From Parcubacteria group bacterium (GTDB lineage: Bacteria > Patescibacteriota > Minisyncoccia > Phycocordibacterales > JABMOB01), in NCBI GenBank assembly GCA_013204345.1, contig JABMOB010000002.1, positions 1 through 53,980 on the forward strand: a DNA stretch of 53,980 nucleotides, given 5' to 3'. Of this stretch, positions 46,531 through 53,980 are shown piece by piece. Each line of letters begins with the position of its first letter. Position 1 is the stretch's first letter. The notes below the pieces were generated by a model that ran no database searches, was not told where the DNA came from, and was given only the letters and a program-made list of their open reading frames with translations. The translations under genes were made by a program, and so were the position numbers.

Positions 46531-46532
46531 TA

Positions 46533-47372
46533 CTACTTCTTTCCAACCTTTCTTCTAGAAACAATAAGTTTGTTTGAATATTTTTTAGGTCGGCGAGACT
46601 TCTGACCTTTTCCAACAGGCTTACCCCAACGAGTCTTGGCGCGTCGCAAACCTCTTCCAGATCGTCCCTCACCTCCTCCATATGGGTGATCAACGGGGTT
46701 TTGGGCAGTACCACGAACAGTAGGGCGGATTCCGAGCCATCGACTTCTTCCAGCCTTACCAATATTCACAAGACGATTTTCTTCATTTGAAACTTCACCA
46801 ATAGACGCCCAAGCTTTTTCTGAAATTTTTCTTACCTCAGTTGAGGGTAGTTTGATATCTACATAACCAGCATCTTTTGCGACTACTTCGGCGTAATTTC
46901 CCGCAGAACGTCCAAGTTTTGCCCCTCCGTTTGGTTTTACCTCAACATTGTATATAAAAGTTCCTACTAAAATTTCTTTTAATTGCAATCGATTACCTGG
47001 TTTGATAGGAGCTTTTGCTGATGTTATGAGCACATCCCCAACCTTTACACTTTTTGGAAGAAGTATGTATCTTTTTTCGCCATCAGCGTAATTAACCAAA
47101 CTGATGAAACCTGATCTGTTTGGGTCATACTCAACAGTCTTCACAGTGTAAGGAATGTCTATTTTATCAAATCGAAAATCAACAGCTCTCCACATTCTTT
47201 TGTGACCACCCCCTTTGTGACGAGTCGTAATACGTCCAAAACTGTTTCTACCCACAGATCTCTTGAAACCACCGGTCAGAGATTTTTCTGGATTTTGTGA
47301 AGTAATAACGCCCCTATATGAAATAGTCGTAAGGTGCCTTCGTGATTTACTTGTTGGTTTATAGTGCTTCAT
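46533..47372 (-). CDS. rplB: ribosomal protein L2
   Basis: HYKPTSKSRRHLTTISYRGVITSQNPEKSL ... VRGTAQNPVDHPYGGGEGRSGRG. Confidence 0.96.
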   Translation of the reverse strand: MKHYKPTSKSRRHLTTISYRGVITSQNPEKSLTGGFKRSVGRNSFGRITTRHKGGGHKRMWRAVDFRFDKIDIPYTVKTVEYDPNRSGFISLVNYADGEKRYILLPKSVKVGDVLITSAKAPIKPGNRLQLKEILVGTFIYNVEVKPNGGAKLGRSAGNYAEVVAKDAGYVDIKLPSTEVRKISEKAWASIGEVSNEENRLVNIGKAGRSRWLGIRPTVRGTAQNPVDHPYGGGEGRSGRGLRRAKTRWGKPVGKGQKSRRPKKYSNKLIVSRRKVGKK

Positions 47373-47582
47373 GGATTTTCTTAACGAGCATAGCGAGTTT
47401 TAGAAAATAATGACCCTGTTAAATAACATTTGATTGTTATATGGGTAAAATATTCTATTATCCTCATACTCTGTGCGTGTTACATATTACTTATTTTTGG
47501 TTTTTTATCAAATGTTAGTTTTAAATTGCTATTTAAAACTATTTAACAGGGTGAGTAAAATATAATCACTCTGTTCCTTATT
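47373..47582 (-). repeat. spacer element copy C (long, promoter-bearing) between rplW and rplB
   Basis: P1 47414-47424/47541-47551; P3 47425-47434/47507-47516; P2 47517-47526/47531-47540. Confidence 0.85.
47484..47511 (-). promoter_or_regulatory. putative rplB promoter nested in element C
   Basis: Minus strand TTGATA-N16-TAATAT. Confidence 0.6.
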
Positions 47583-47975
47583 TTACACCACCTCAATTTT
47601 ATCCTCTTTTTTCAAATAAACGTACGCTTTTTTTATACCTGACTTTGTACCACGCTTGCCTCTTACAAAAACACTCTTCTTGGGTGTATTTACAATATTT
47701 ACACGTACAGGAGTTACTTTATACATTTCGTGGACAGCTTGTGCAACAGATTTTTTATTTGCCTTTTTTGTAACCTCAAACACATGTACGTTTTCTGACT
47801 CAGATTTAAACGACGCTTTTTCAGTAATACGTGGACGAATAATAACAGTCTCTGTTCGACTTTTGACAGTAGCTGTAGATTCTACAACTGTAGGTTTTGA
47901 CGCCACAACAGCAACTTCTTTTACTTCTTTAACCACGTCAGCCTTTGTATTCTTTTTTCTTCCTAAAAGTGCCAT
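47583..47975 (-). CDS. rplW: ribosomal protein L23
   Basis: VIIRPRITEKASFKSESENVHVFEVTKKANKKSVAQAVHEMYKVTPVRVNIVN. Confidence 0.94.
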   Translation of the reverse strand: MALLGRKKNTKADVVKEVKEVAVVASKPTVVESTATVKSRTETVIIRPRITEKASFKSESENVHVFEVTKKANKKSVAQAVHEMYKVTPVRVNIVNTPKKSVFVRGKRGTKSGIKKAYVYLKKEDKIEVV

Positions 47976-47976
47976 G

Positions 47977-48759
47977 TTATTTTTGTTTGCTTTCTATAAA
48001 TTTTAAAGACTCTTTTGGTTCAGAAATAACAAGATATTTATACTTTAGAACTTTAATGGGATTTAGATTGCGAATTTCTTGAACTTCCATATTACCAAAA
48101 TTACTAAAACTTTTTTCAACCGCCATATCTTTTTTGGAGATAGTTATGAGAGTGGAGTTTGTTTTCTTGCCTACAATTCCACCAAAACCTTTTATTCCTT
48201 TTAGAAATGACAGAGTTTCTAGGGCTTCTTTTGTTTTTGGTTTAACAAAAGTTAGAGAGTCTATAAAAAGAATTTCCCCATCACGATATTTTTTAGAAAG
48301 AATCGTGAAAAGCGCCATGGCTTTCATTTTTTTGTTTACTTTTTTATCAAAATTTTTGTCGTTTCTTGGACCGTGAGTGACACCTCCTCCAACCCAAATA
48401 GGTGACCGCGTAGAGCCGTGACGAGCACGTCCCGTACCTTTTTGCTGCCATGGTTTCTTACCACCACCTCGCACATCCGCACGACTTTTTGTATGAGCGA
48501 TAGCGTTTCTTGCACTAGAGAGTAACGACTGCACAGTCTGATGAACAAGGTCAGCATTCCATCTCAAACCAAAAATGTCTTCTGGCAAAGTTATCTTTTC
48601 AACCTCCTTACCTTTTTGATCGTAAACAGTAGCTTCCATTGTGGTAGCCACCTTTTTTTCAACTTTTTCGCTTTTTGGAATTCCTTCAGATACAGGTGCT
48701 GCCTTTTTTGCTCGAGCAGAAGTTGTTGGAGTATTCTTTTTTACAGTAGTCTTTTCCAT
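47977..48759 (-). CDS. rplD: ribosomal protein L4
   Basis: SRADVRGGGKKPWQQKGTGRARHGSTRSPIWVGGGVTHGPRNDKNFDKKVNKKMK. Confidence 0.96.
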   Translation of the reverse strand: MEKTTVKKNTPTTSARAKKAAPVSEGIPKSEKVEKKVATTMEATVYDQKGKEVEKITLPEDIFGLRWNADLVHQTVQSLLSSARNAIAHTKSRADVRGGGKKPWQQKGTGRARHGSTRSPIWVGGGVTHGPRNDKNFDKKVNKKMKAMALFTILSKKYRDGEILFIDSLTFVKPKTKEALETLSFLKGIKGFGGIVGKKTNSTLITISKKDMAVEKSFSNFGNMEVQEIRNLNPIKVLKYKYLVISEPKESLKFIESKQK

Positions 48760-48768
48760 ATAATATTT

Positions 48769-49380
48769 TTAACCTTTGATTTCTACCAAAGTCCCCCTTC
48801 TCCCTGGAATTGCACCACTAATCAAAATTTTATTGTTTACAGCGTCTATCTGCAAAACCTTAAGATTCTTTACTGTGATATTATCGCTACCCATTCGGCC
48901 AGGCATACGCATTGCTTTTGGAACTTTGTTTCTAAGTCCTCCTCCGATAGATCCCGGCTCTCTTTCTGAATGTTTTTGACCATGACTTCTTGGGCCACCT
49001 TTGAAACCGTGTCTTTTAACAACACCTTGGAAACCTTTGCCTTTTGAAATAGCAGAAATAGACACAGTATCGCCTGTAGCAAAAACTGAGGATTCAATTT
49101 TATCACCAACATTTGAAATAACGTCTTCTTCTTTTAATCTGATTTCTTTAACCTTAGCGAAATTACCCAGAGTTTTGAAATGACCTTTTTGTGCTTTATT
49201 GATATTTTTTTCGTGACGTTCGCCAAAACCAACCTGCACAGCTTTGTAGCCATCTTTTTCCTTGTCTTTGACCTGAACAACCACAGCGGGAGTTATCTCT
49301 ATAACGGTTGCAGGAAAACTACGGCCTTCGTCATCAAAGACCTGTGACATACTCAATTTTTTACCAAAGATAAATTTCAT
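48769..49380 (-). CDS. rplC: ribosomal protein L3
   Basis: GKGFQGVVKRHGFKGGPRSHGQKHSEREPGSIGG ... KAMRMPGRMGSDNITVKNLKVL. Confidence 0.96.
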   Translation of the reverse strand: MKFIFGKKLSMSQVFDDEGRSFPATVIEITPAVVVQVKDKEKDGYKAVQVGFGERHEKNINKAQKGHFKTLGNFAKVKEIRLKEEDVISNVGDKIESSVFATGDTVSISAISKGKGFQGVVKRHGFKGGPRSHGQKHSEREPGSIGGGLRNKVPKAMRMPGRMGSDNITVKNLKVLQIDAVNNKILISGAIPGRRGTLVEIKG

Positions 49381-49593
49381 GTGATTGATTTTAAAGGAAT
49401 GTAATGACTATTAAAATCATCACCCTGTTAAATAACATTTGATTGTTACAACAGGAGTGCATTCCTCTTACATAACCGTAAGTCCTACATACTACTTATT
49501 TTTGATTTTTAATCAAATGTTGATTTTAAATTATTATTTAAAATCATTTAACAGGGTAACTAAAAACATAGTCGCTCCGCTCCTTGTTTTTGC
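49381..49593 (-). repeat. spacer element copy D (long, promoter-bearing) between rpsJ and rplC
   Basis: P1 49423-49433/49546-49556; P3 49434-49444/49511-49521; P2 49522-49531/49536-49545. Confidence 0.85.
49489..49516 (-). promoter_or_regulatory. putative rplC promoter nested in element D
   Basis: Minus strand TTGATT-N16-TAGTAT. Confidence 0.55.
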
Positions 49594-50001
49594 TTACATT
49601 ATCTTCACGTCTATATTTACCCCAGACGGTAAACTCAAATTTGTGAGTGATTCAATGATCTTTTGACTAGGGTTCAATATATCAATCAACCTCTTGTGGA
49701 TTCTCATCTCAAATTGTTCTCGCGCATTTTTGTAGACGAAAGCAGAGCGATTAACTGTATATTTTTTAATACTAGTAGGAAGAGGTATCGGACCAAGAAC
49801 CTTGGCATCATACCGAAGGGCTGTGTCGATTATTTGCTTCACAGATAAATCAAGTATTTTGTACTCATATGCCTGAACACGTATACGAAGTTTTGAAATA
49901 CCCTCCTCTTTTGAGACGGTTTTCACTTTTTTGACACGCGGCGCCTTTGCTCGTACTGAGCCTGTCGAAGTATCTTTTTTTGTTATAGTTTCTTCAGCCA
50001 T
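49594..50001 (-). CDS. rpsJ: ribosomal protein S10
   Basis: KLRIRVQAYEYKILDLSVKQIIDTALRYDAKVLGPIPLPTSIKKYTVNRSAFVYKNAREQFEMRIHKRLIDIL. Confidence 0.96.
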   Translation of the reverse strand: MAEETITKKDTSTGSVRAKAPRVKKVKTVSKEEGISKLRIRVQAYEYKILDLSVKQIIDTALRYDAKVLGPIPLPTSIKKYTVNRSAFVYKNAREQFEMRIHKRLIDILNPSQKIIESLTNLSLPSGVNIDVKIM

Positions 50002-50134
50002 GATTGATTTTAAAGGAATGTAATGACTATTAAAATCATCACCCTGTTAAATCCCGCCTCGCGGGATCATTTGCTGGTGCAAATGATATTTAACAGGGTA
50101 AGGAAATTATAGTCGCTACGCTCGTTAATTTTCC
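50002..50134 (-). repeat. spacer element copy E (short, no promoter) between tuf and rpsJ
   Basis: P1 50042-50052/50088-50098; CCCGC hairpin 50053-50065; ATCATTTGC-TGGT-GCAAATGAT 50066-50087; no unpaired junction bases. Confidence 0.88.
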
Positions 50135-51334
50135 TTACGCCGTAATTTTTGTAACAACTCCGGCACCGACAGTTTTACCTCCCTCTCGTATAGCAAATCG
50201 CATCTTTTCTTCCATAGCTACAGGAGCGACAAGCTTAACTTTGAATGTAATTGTGTCTCCAGGCATAACCATTTCAACTTTTTCAGGAAGAGTCACATCT
50301 CCAGTAACATCCGTTGTTCTAATATAGAACTGTGGTTTGTAACCAGTAAAGAATGGAGTGTGTCGTCCACCCTCTTCTTTCTTCAAAACGTAAACTTCTG
50401 CATCAAAGTCTGTGTGAGGAGTAACGGATCCTGGTTTTGCCAAAACCTGCCCTCGATGAATTTCTTCTTTTTTTGCACCTCGGAGCAAAATTCCGGCGTT
50501 ATCTCCAGCCATACCTTCTGACAAAGATTTGTTAAACATTTCAATACCTGTAACTGTAGTTTTTGTTGTGGGTTTGATACCAACAATCTCGATATCTTCA
50601 CCGACCTTAATTCGCCCTCTTTCAATTCTTCCTGTAACAACAGTTCCTCGTCCTTCAATAGAGAAAATGTCTTCAACCGGCATAAGAAATGGCTTATCTA
50701 GGTCTCTTTCTGGTATAGGAACATATGTGTCCAAAGCATCCACTAATTCAAGGATTTTCTTTGACCATTCGTCATCATTATCCTTAGATTCAAGAGCTTT
50801 CAGAGCTGAACCTCGAATAACAGGAGCTGTTTCACCTTCAAAACCTTGTTTAGTCAAAAGCTCTCGAACTTCTTCTTCAACCAAGTCAATAAGCTCCTTA
50901 TCAGGAACCATATCGCATTTGTTTAGGAAAACGAGTACTTTTGGCACACCAATCTGTCTAGCCAATAGAATATGCTCTCGAGTCTGTGGCATAACACCGT
51001 CAGTAGCGGCAACAACCAAGATTGCACCGTCCATTTGAGCAGCACCGGTGATCATGTTTTTAATATAGTCTGCGTGACCTGGGGCATCAATGTGCGCATA
51101 GTGACGAGCATCTGAAGAATACTCGTTGTGAGAAAGGGCAATGGTAATACCTCTTGCCTTCTCTTCTGGGGCTGAGTCAATCTGATCAACTCCTTTAATT
51201 TTTACATCCTTACCCGCTCTCTGCAATACACTCAAGATTGCGGCGGTTAAAGTAGTCTTACCATGGTCAACGTGGCCGATTGTACCGACGTTAACGTGTG
51301 GCTTTGACCTATCGAAAACTGTTGCTTCTGCCAT
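50135..51334 (-). CDS. tuf: elongation factor Tu
   Basis: [21 protein letters not shown] ... [13 protein letters not shown] ... [33 protein letters not shown]. Confidence 0.97.
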   Translation of the reverse strand: MAEATVFDRSKPHVNVGTIGHVDHGKTTLTAAILSVLQRAGKDVKIKGVDQIDSAPEEKARGITIALSHNEYSSDARHYAHIDAPGHADYIKNMITGAAQMDGAILVVAATDGVMPQTREHILLARQIGVPKVLVFLNKCDMVPDKELIDLVEEEVRELLTKQGFEGETAPVIRGSALKALESKDNDDEWSKKILELVDALDTYVPIPERDLDKPFLMPVEDIFSIEGRGTVVTGRIERGRIKVGEDIEIVGIKPTTKTTVTGIEMFNKSLSEGMAGDNAGILLRGAKKEEIHRGQVLAKPGSVTPHTDFDAEVYVLKKEEGGRHTPFFTGYKPQFYIRTTDVTGDVTLPEKVEMVMPGDTITFKVKLVAPVAMEEKMRFAIREGGKTVGAGVVTKITA

Positions 51335-51608
51335 ATATTTTGTAACCTATCTAATGATGAGAGTTCAGCGCGCGAGAACTTTGTTGAACTCCAACAACCA
51401 GCTAGATTTTTAAAATTAAACTAATAAATAAAATTACCAATTATTTTTTCGTGCACAAACCAAAAACTAGGTAGGCACAAAAAGCAATAGAGGCAATGAT
51501 AGCAAAGATTGTATGGCTACGTCAAGCGCCTAAGTATATTGCAAAAAACCTTTGGCTAATTTATTATTTCATCAGAATGGAGTACAAATTTTTACAAAGG
51601 GCCTTAGG

Positions 51609-51890
51609 ATGATAGAACCCACCGGCAAGACAAACATTCCTCTGGTAATTCAAATACGTTCTCAAAACACATTGCGAAATCCTCACGATTTGATACAGGC
51701 AGCATCCAAACATATGACCGAAGCGAAGAAAAATCAGCAGTCATGTCATTTAGGTTTTGGAACAGCGACAGCAAAAGCCTTCAATCAGTTTGTGGGGGTG
51801 TTGATAGAACAAGACTGGGAAGTAAAACCGGGAAAACAACATCGGGAAATAATCTTGACCCCACCGGCAAATACGATTCGTTTATCGTGA
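51609..51890 (+). CDS. small hypothetical protein
   Basis: ORF followed by terminator hairpin CCCCAaccgacaatatcggcTGGGG-aatttttta; no family recognised. Confidence 0.5.
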   Translation: MIEPTGKTNIPLVIQIRSQNTLRNPHDLIQAASKHMTEAKKNQQSCHLGFGTATAKAFNQFVGVLIEQDWEVKPGKQHREIILTPPANTIRLS

Positions 51891-51995
51891 CAAGAGCAAT
51901 AGAGTGACACTTGAAAGCAAAACCCCAACCGACAATATCGGCTGGGGAATTTTTTATCCAATCTAAATCATCTCTTGAAACAAGGTGAAAAACCA

Positions 51996-52514
51996 TTAAA
52001 AAAGTGCTACCATAGCTACCGTCCAGATAATAGTTATAACTGTAAAAATCATTGCGTGACGTAGAGCTTTGTATTTTGCATCGGCAACACAAGCTAGGTT
52101 ATGAGAATTACCGTGTGTTTCACGAATAAATTCTTGCGGAGAAAGCTCACTTGCCTGTTCTACATATTCTTCATGAGAAAAAGTTGCAATGTCTTTGAAA
52201 AATAAAAGATTTTTCTTTTTTGACAAGGAAGTTCTTGGATATACTACTCTAATTATGAATTTTAAAGTAATAACTATCATGATCAAAGAAAAGGCAAATA
52301 GAAAAACCCACAAAGAATGACCGACTCCTATAGTAGACTTCAAGGTGTTCAATCTAGACAACAATGCCCCCGTGACAATACCCAATACACCAAGAACGCC
52401 AACAGCTTTTGTATCGGCTTGTTTTATCTGATCTGCAATGTTTGTAGAAATAAATTTGGCGAAATCAAAAAGCGTACGCATGTCCTTTATATCTTTTTCG
52501 TTTAAATTATTCAT
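51996..52514 (-). CDS. DUF5706 / Pycsar-effector (PycTM)-like two-TM protein
   Basis: ADTKAVGVLGVLGIVTGALLSRL ... FFKDIATFSHEEYVEQ ... KYKALRHAMIFTVITIIWTVAMV. Confidence 0.65.
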   Translation of the reverse strand: MNNLNEKDIKDMRTLFDFAKFISTNIADQIKQADTKAVGVLGVLGIVTGALLSRLNTLKSTIGVGHSLWVFLFAFSLIMIVITLKFIIRVVYPRTSLSKKKNLLFFKDIATFSHEEYVEQASELSPQEFIRETHGNSHNLACVADAKYKALRHAMIFTVITIIWTVAMVALF

Positions 52515-52633
52515 AACAAAAGTATAACAGAGAAAAAATATCTATGCCTGCTTTAATGTGTATAGAACAATCCGAAGCAAGGTTTGAGTTTCTATCCAAG
52601 ATTTTGTTTTAGATGAAAGTAAGAATGACTTAC

Positions 52634-53980
52634 TTACCCATCTACTAAACCTATTTTCTCCAATCGGGCTTGTATTCCGCCTCTTTTCCTACCAAATGTT
52701 TCCATTAATTTGGAGATCGTCACATTTTTATTAAAAAGTTCCTTTAGTTTTTTATCCTCTTCCGGTGACCACCTGCGATATGCGTTAGGATGTTTCTCTC
52801 TTATTTTTTCAAAACCATTTTTAAGAGAAATCTTCGTCATTTTACTCACCTTTTTTCTTGAAGTAATCTTACCGCCAAAAGCAGTGATAAAATTACTATG
52901 CATCTTTTCAAGTTTTTCTATGGGTATATCCAAAAAAGCTTTCTCTGCTTCAAGTGATGCACTTCGAAAGGCTTCGTCTTTTGCAATAATATCTGGATGA
53001 ACCTTAAAGGCCATCGCATTCCATCCCAATATATATAGCCCGGACAACCTACGTACGCGAGAAAGAGCTACGTATCCCTGTCCGTACTCAAAAACCTGAC
53101 TCAAATCCATCACAGCAGCATCCATACTCATACCTTGGCTTTTGTGCACAGTAATGGCCCAAGCAAGACGAAGCGGCACTTGGGTGATACGTGCGCGGAT
53201 TTTACCATTCTCCTCCACACTCCATTCCATCGGCTCCACAATAATCCTCTTACCATCTCTCGTTTCAACAATTGGATAACCATTTAGCCCTCCAAAGCCG
53301 GTTACAATCCCCAAAGTACCATTTACAAAACCTTCTTTTGGATTATTTTTTGTAAACATTATCTCTGCACCCTTTTTCAATGCAAGAGTTTCGGGCGAAA
53401 GACAACCTTTCTTGAGCACTGCAACAAGAGCGGGAGGACCATCAGAAATTACAGCGAAGGATTGCTTTGTCCCTTTTATTTTTTCTAATCTTTCTTGATT
53501 TACCATATCAACATCCATATTATGAGAAAAAAGTTTGGGAATATTTGTCGGCAGAGAATTGCTAGAGACTTTTCTTTTGGAAATAGAAACTAAATGTTCC
53601 TCATCAAAAGTATCACTTCGTATTGCCGATAAAATTTTTAGAAAGGCGCTATCGTCTTGACGATACTGCTCACTCAAATAACATACCACTGGATTTGCTT
53701 CTAACCACGCAGGTGAGCCATAGGCAAAATCGGCATGGTCCAACTCTATAAGCGCAATTTGTGGATCTTCATCAGTGTTTTTCTTGACTATCGGTGGTAA
53801 TTGAAAAAAATCTCCGACAAAAATTACTTGCAAACCACCAAAAGGTTCTCTGTTCTGTTTCACTTCTTTACATATAGCATCCACCATCGTAAGCATATTT
53901 GGAAGAAGCATAGATATCTCATCTATAATCAAAACTTTTGCTCTACGAATACGTTTTGCCACATATTCATTACTTGAGAT
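52634..53980 (-). CDS. PIF1/RecD-like helicase, C-terminal part (truncated by window edge)
   Basis: KVLIIDEISMLLPNMLTMVDAICKEV ... GGLQVIFVGDFFQLPPI ... LRLAWAITVHKSQGMSMDAAVMDL ... GYVALSRVRRLSGLYI. Confidence 0.9.
   Translation of the reverse strand: MSSNEYVAKRIRRAKVLIIDEISMLLPNMLTMVDAICKEVKQNREPFGGLQVIFVGDFFQLPPIVKKNTDEDPQIALIELDHADFAYGSPAWLEANPVVCYLSEQYRQDDSAFLKILSAIRSDTFDEEHLVSISKRKVSSNSLPTNIPKLFSHNMDVDMVNQERLEKIKGTKQSFAVISDGPPALVAVLKKGCLSPETLALKKGAEIMFTKNNPKEGFVNGTLGIVTGFGGLNGYPIVETRDGKRIIVEPMEWSVEENGKIRARITQVPLRLAWAITVHKSQGMSMDAAVMDLSQVFEYGQGYVALSRVRRLSGLYILGWNAMAFKVHPDIIAKDEAFRSASLEAEKAFLDIPIEKLEKMHSNFITAFGGKITSRKKVSKMTKISLKNGFEKIREKHPNAYRRWSPEEDKKLKELFNKNVTISKLMETFGRKRGGIQARLEKIGLVDG

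Noticed and set aside
43329-50134. CRISPR array or insertion sequence explanation for the spacer repeats
   Set aside because: Copies are not regularly spaced, differ internally, contain no transposase ORF, and sit exactly between stop and start codons. A MITE origin is not excluded.

Overview
AT-rich window from what looks like a Candidate Phyla Radiation (Patescibacteria/Parcubacteria-type) genome. Assignment is by protein recognition and the lack of rpmD (L30) between rpsE and rplO. Left end: partial ftsH, tmRNA (ssrA) next to smpB, and infC-rpmI-rplT. A minus-strand block rpsN-rpsH-rplF-rplR-rpsE-rplO-secY-adk-map-ndk (about 9-15.5 kb) is the distal half of the spc operon. The proximal half, tuf-rpsJ-rplC-rplD-rplW-rplB-rpsS-rplV-rpsC-rplP-rpmC-rpsQ-rplN-rplX-rplE, lies about 27 kb away (42.4-51.3 kb). 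Accessory genes fill the gap: peptidases, polyamine-type enzymes, ATP-grasp, glycosyltransferases, NUDIX, kinases, an ABC exporter and a sigma factor. The right end has a DUF5706/Pycsar-effector-like membrane protein and a partial PIF1/RecD-like helicase. The most striking signal is a family of six intergenic elements placed between ribosomal-protein genes. Each has a conserved 11-bp stem (CCCTGTTAAAT/ATTTAACAGGG) closing a three-way junction with no unpaired junction bases. Stem arms show compensatory changes between copies. Most copies also carry a hairpin whose outer arm overlaps the upstream gene's stop codon. The four long copies carry a conserved promoter (TTGATA/T-N16-TAATAT/TAGTAT) partly inside one stem. 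I do not recognise this element from any known class. All structures were read by eye; no folding or database search was run.
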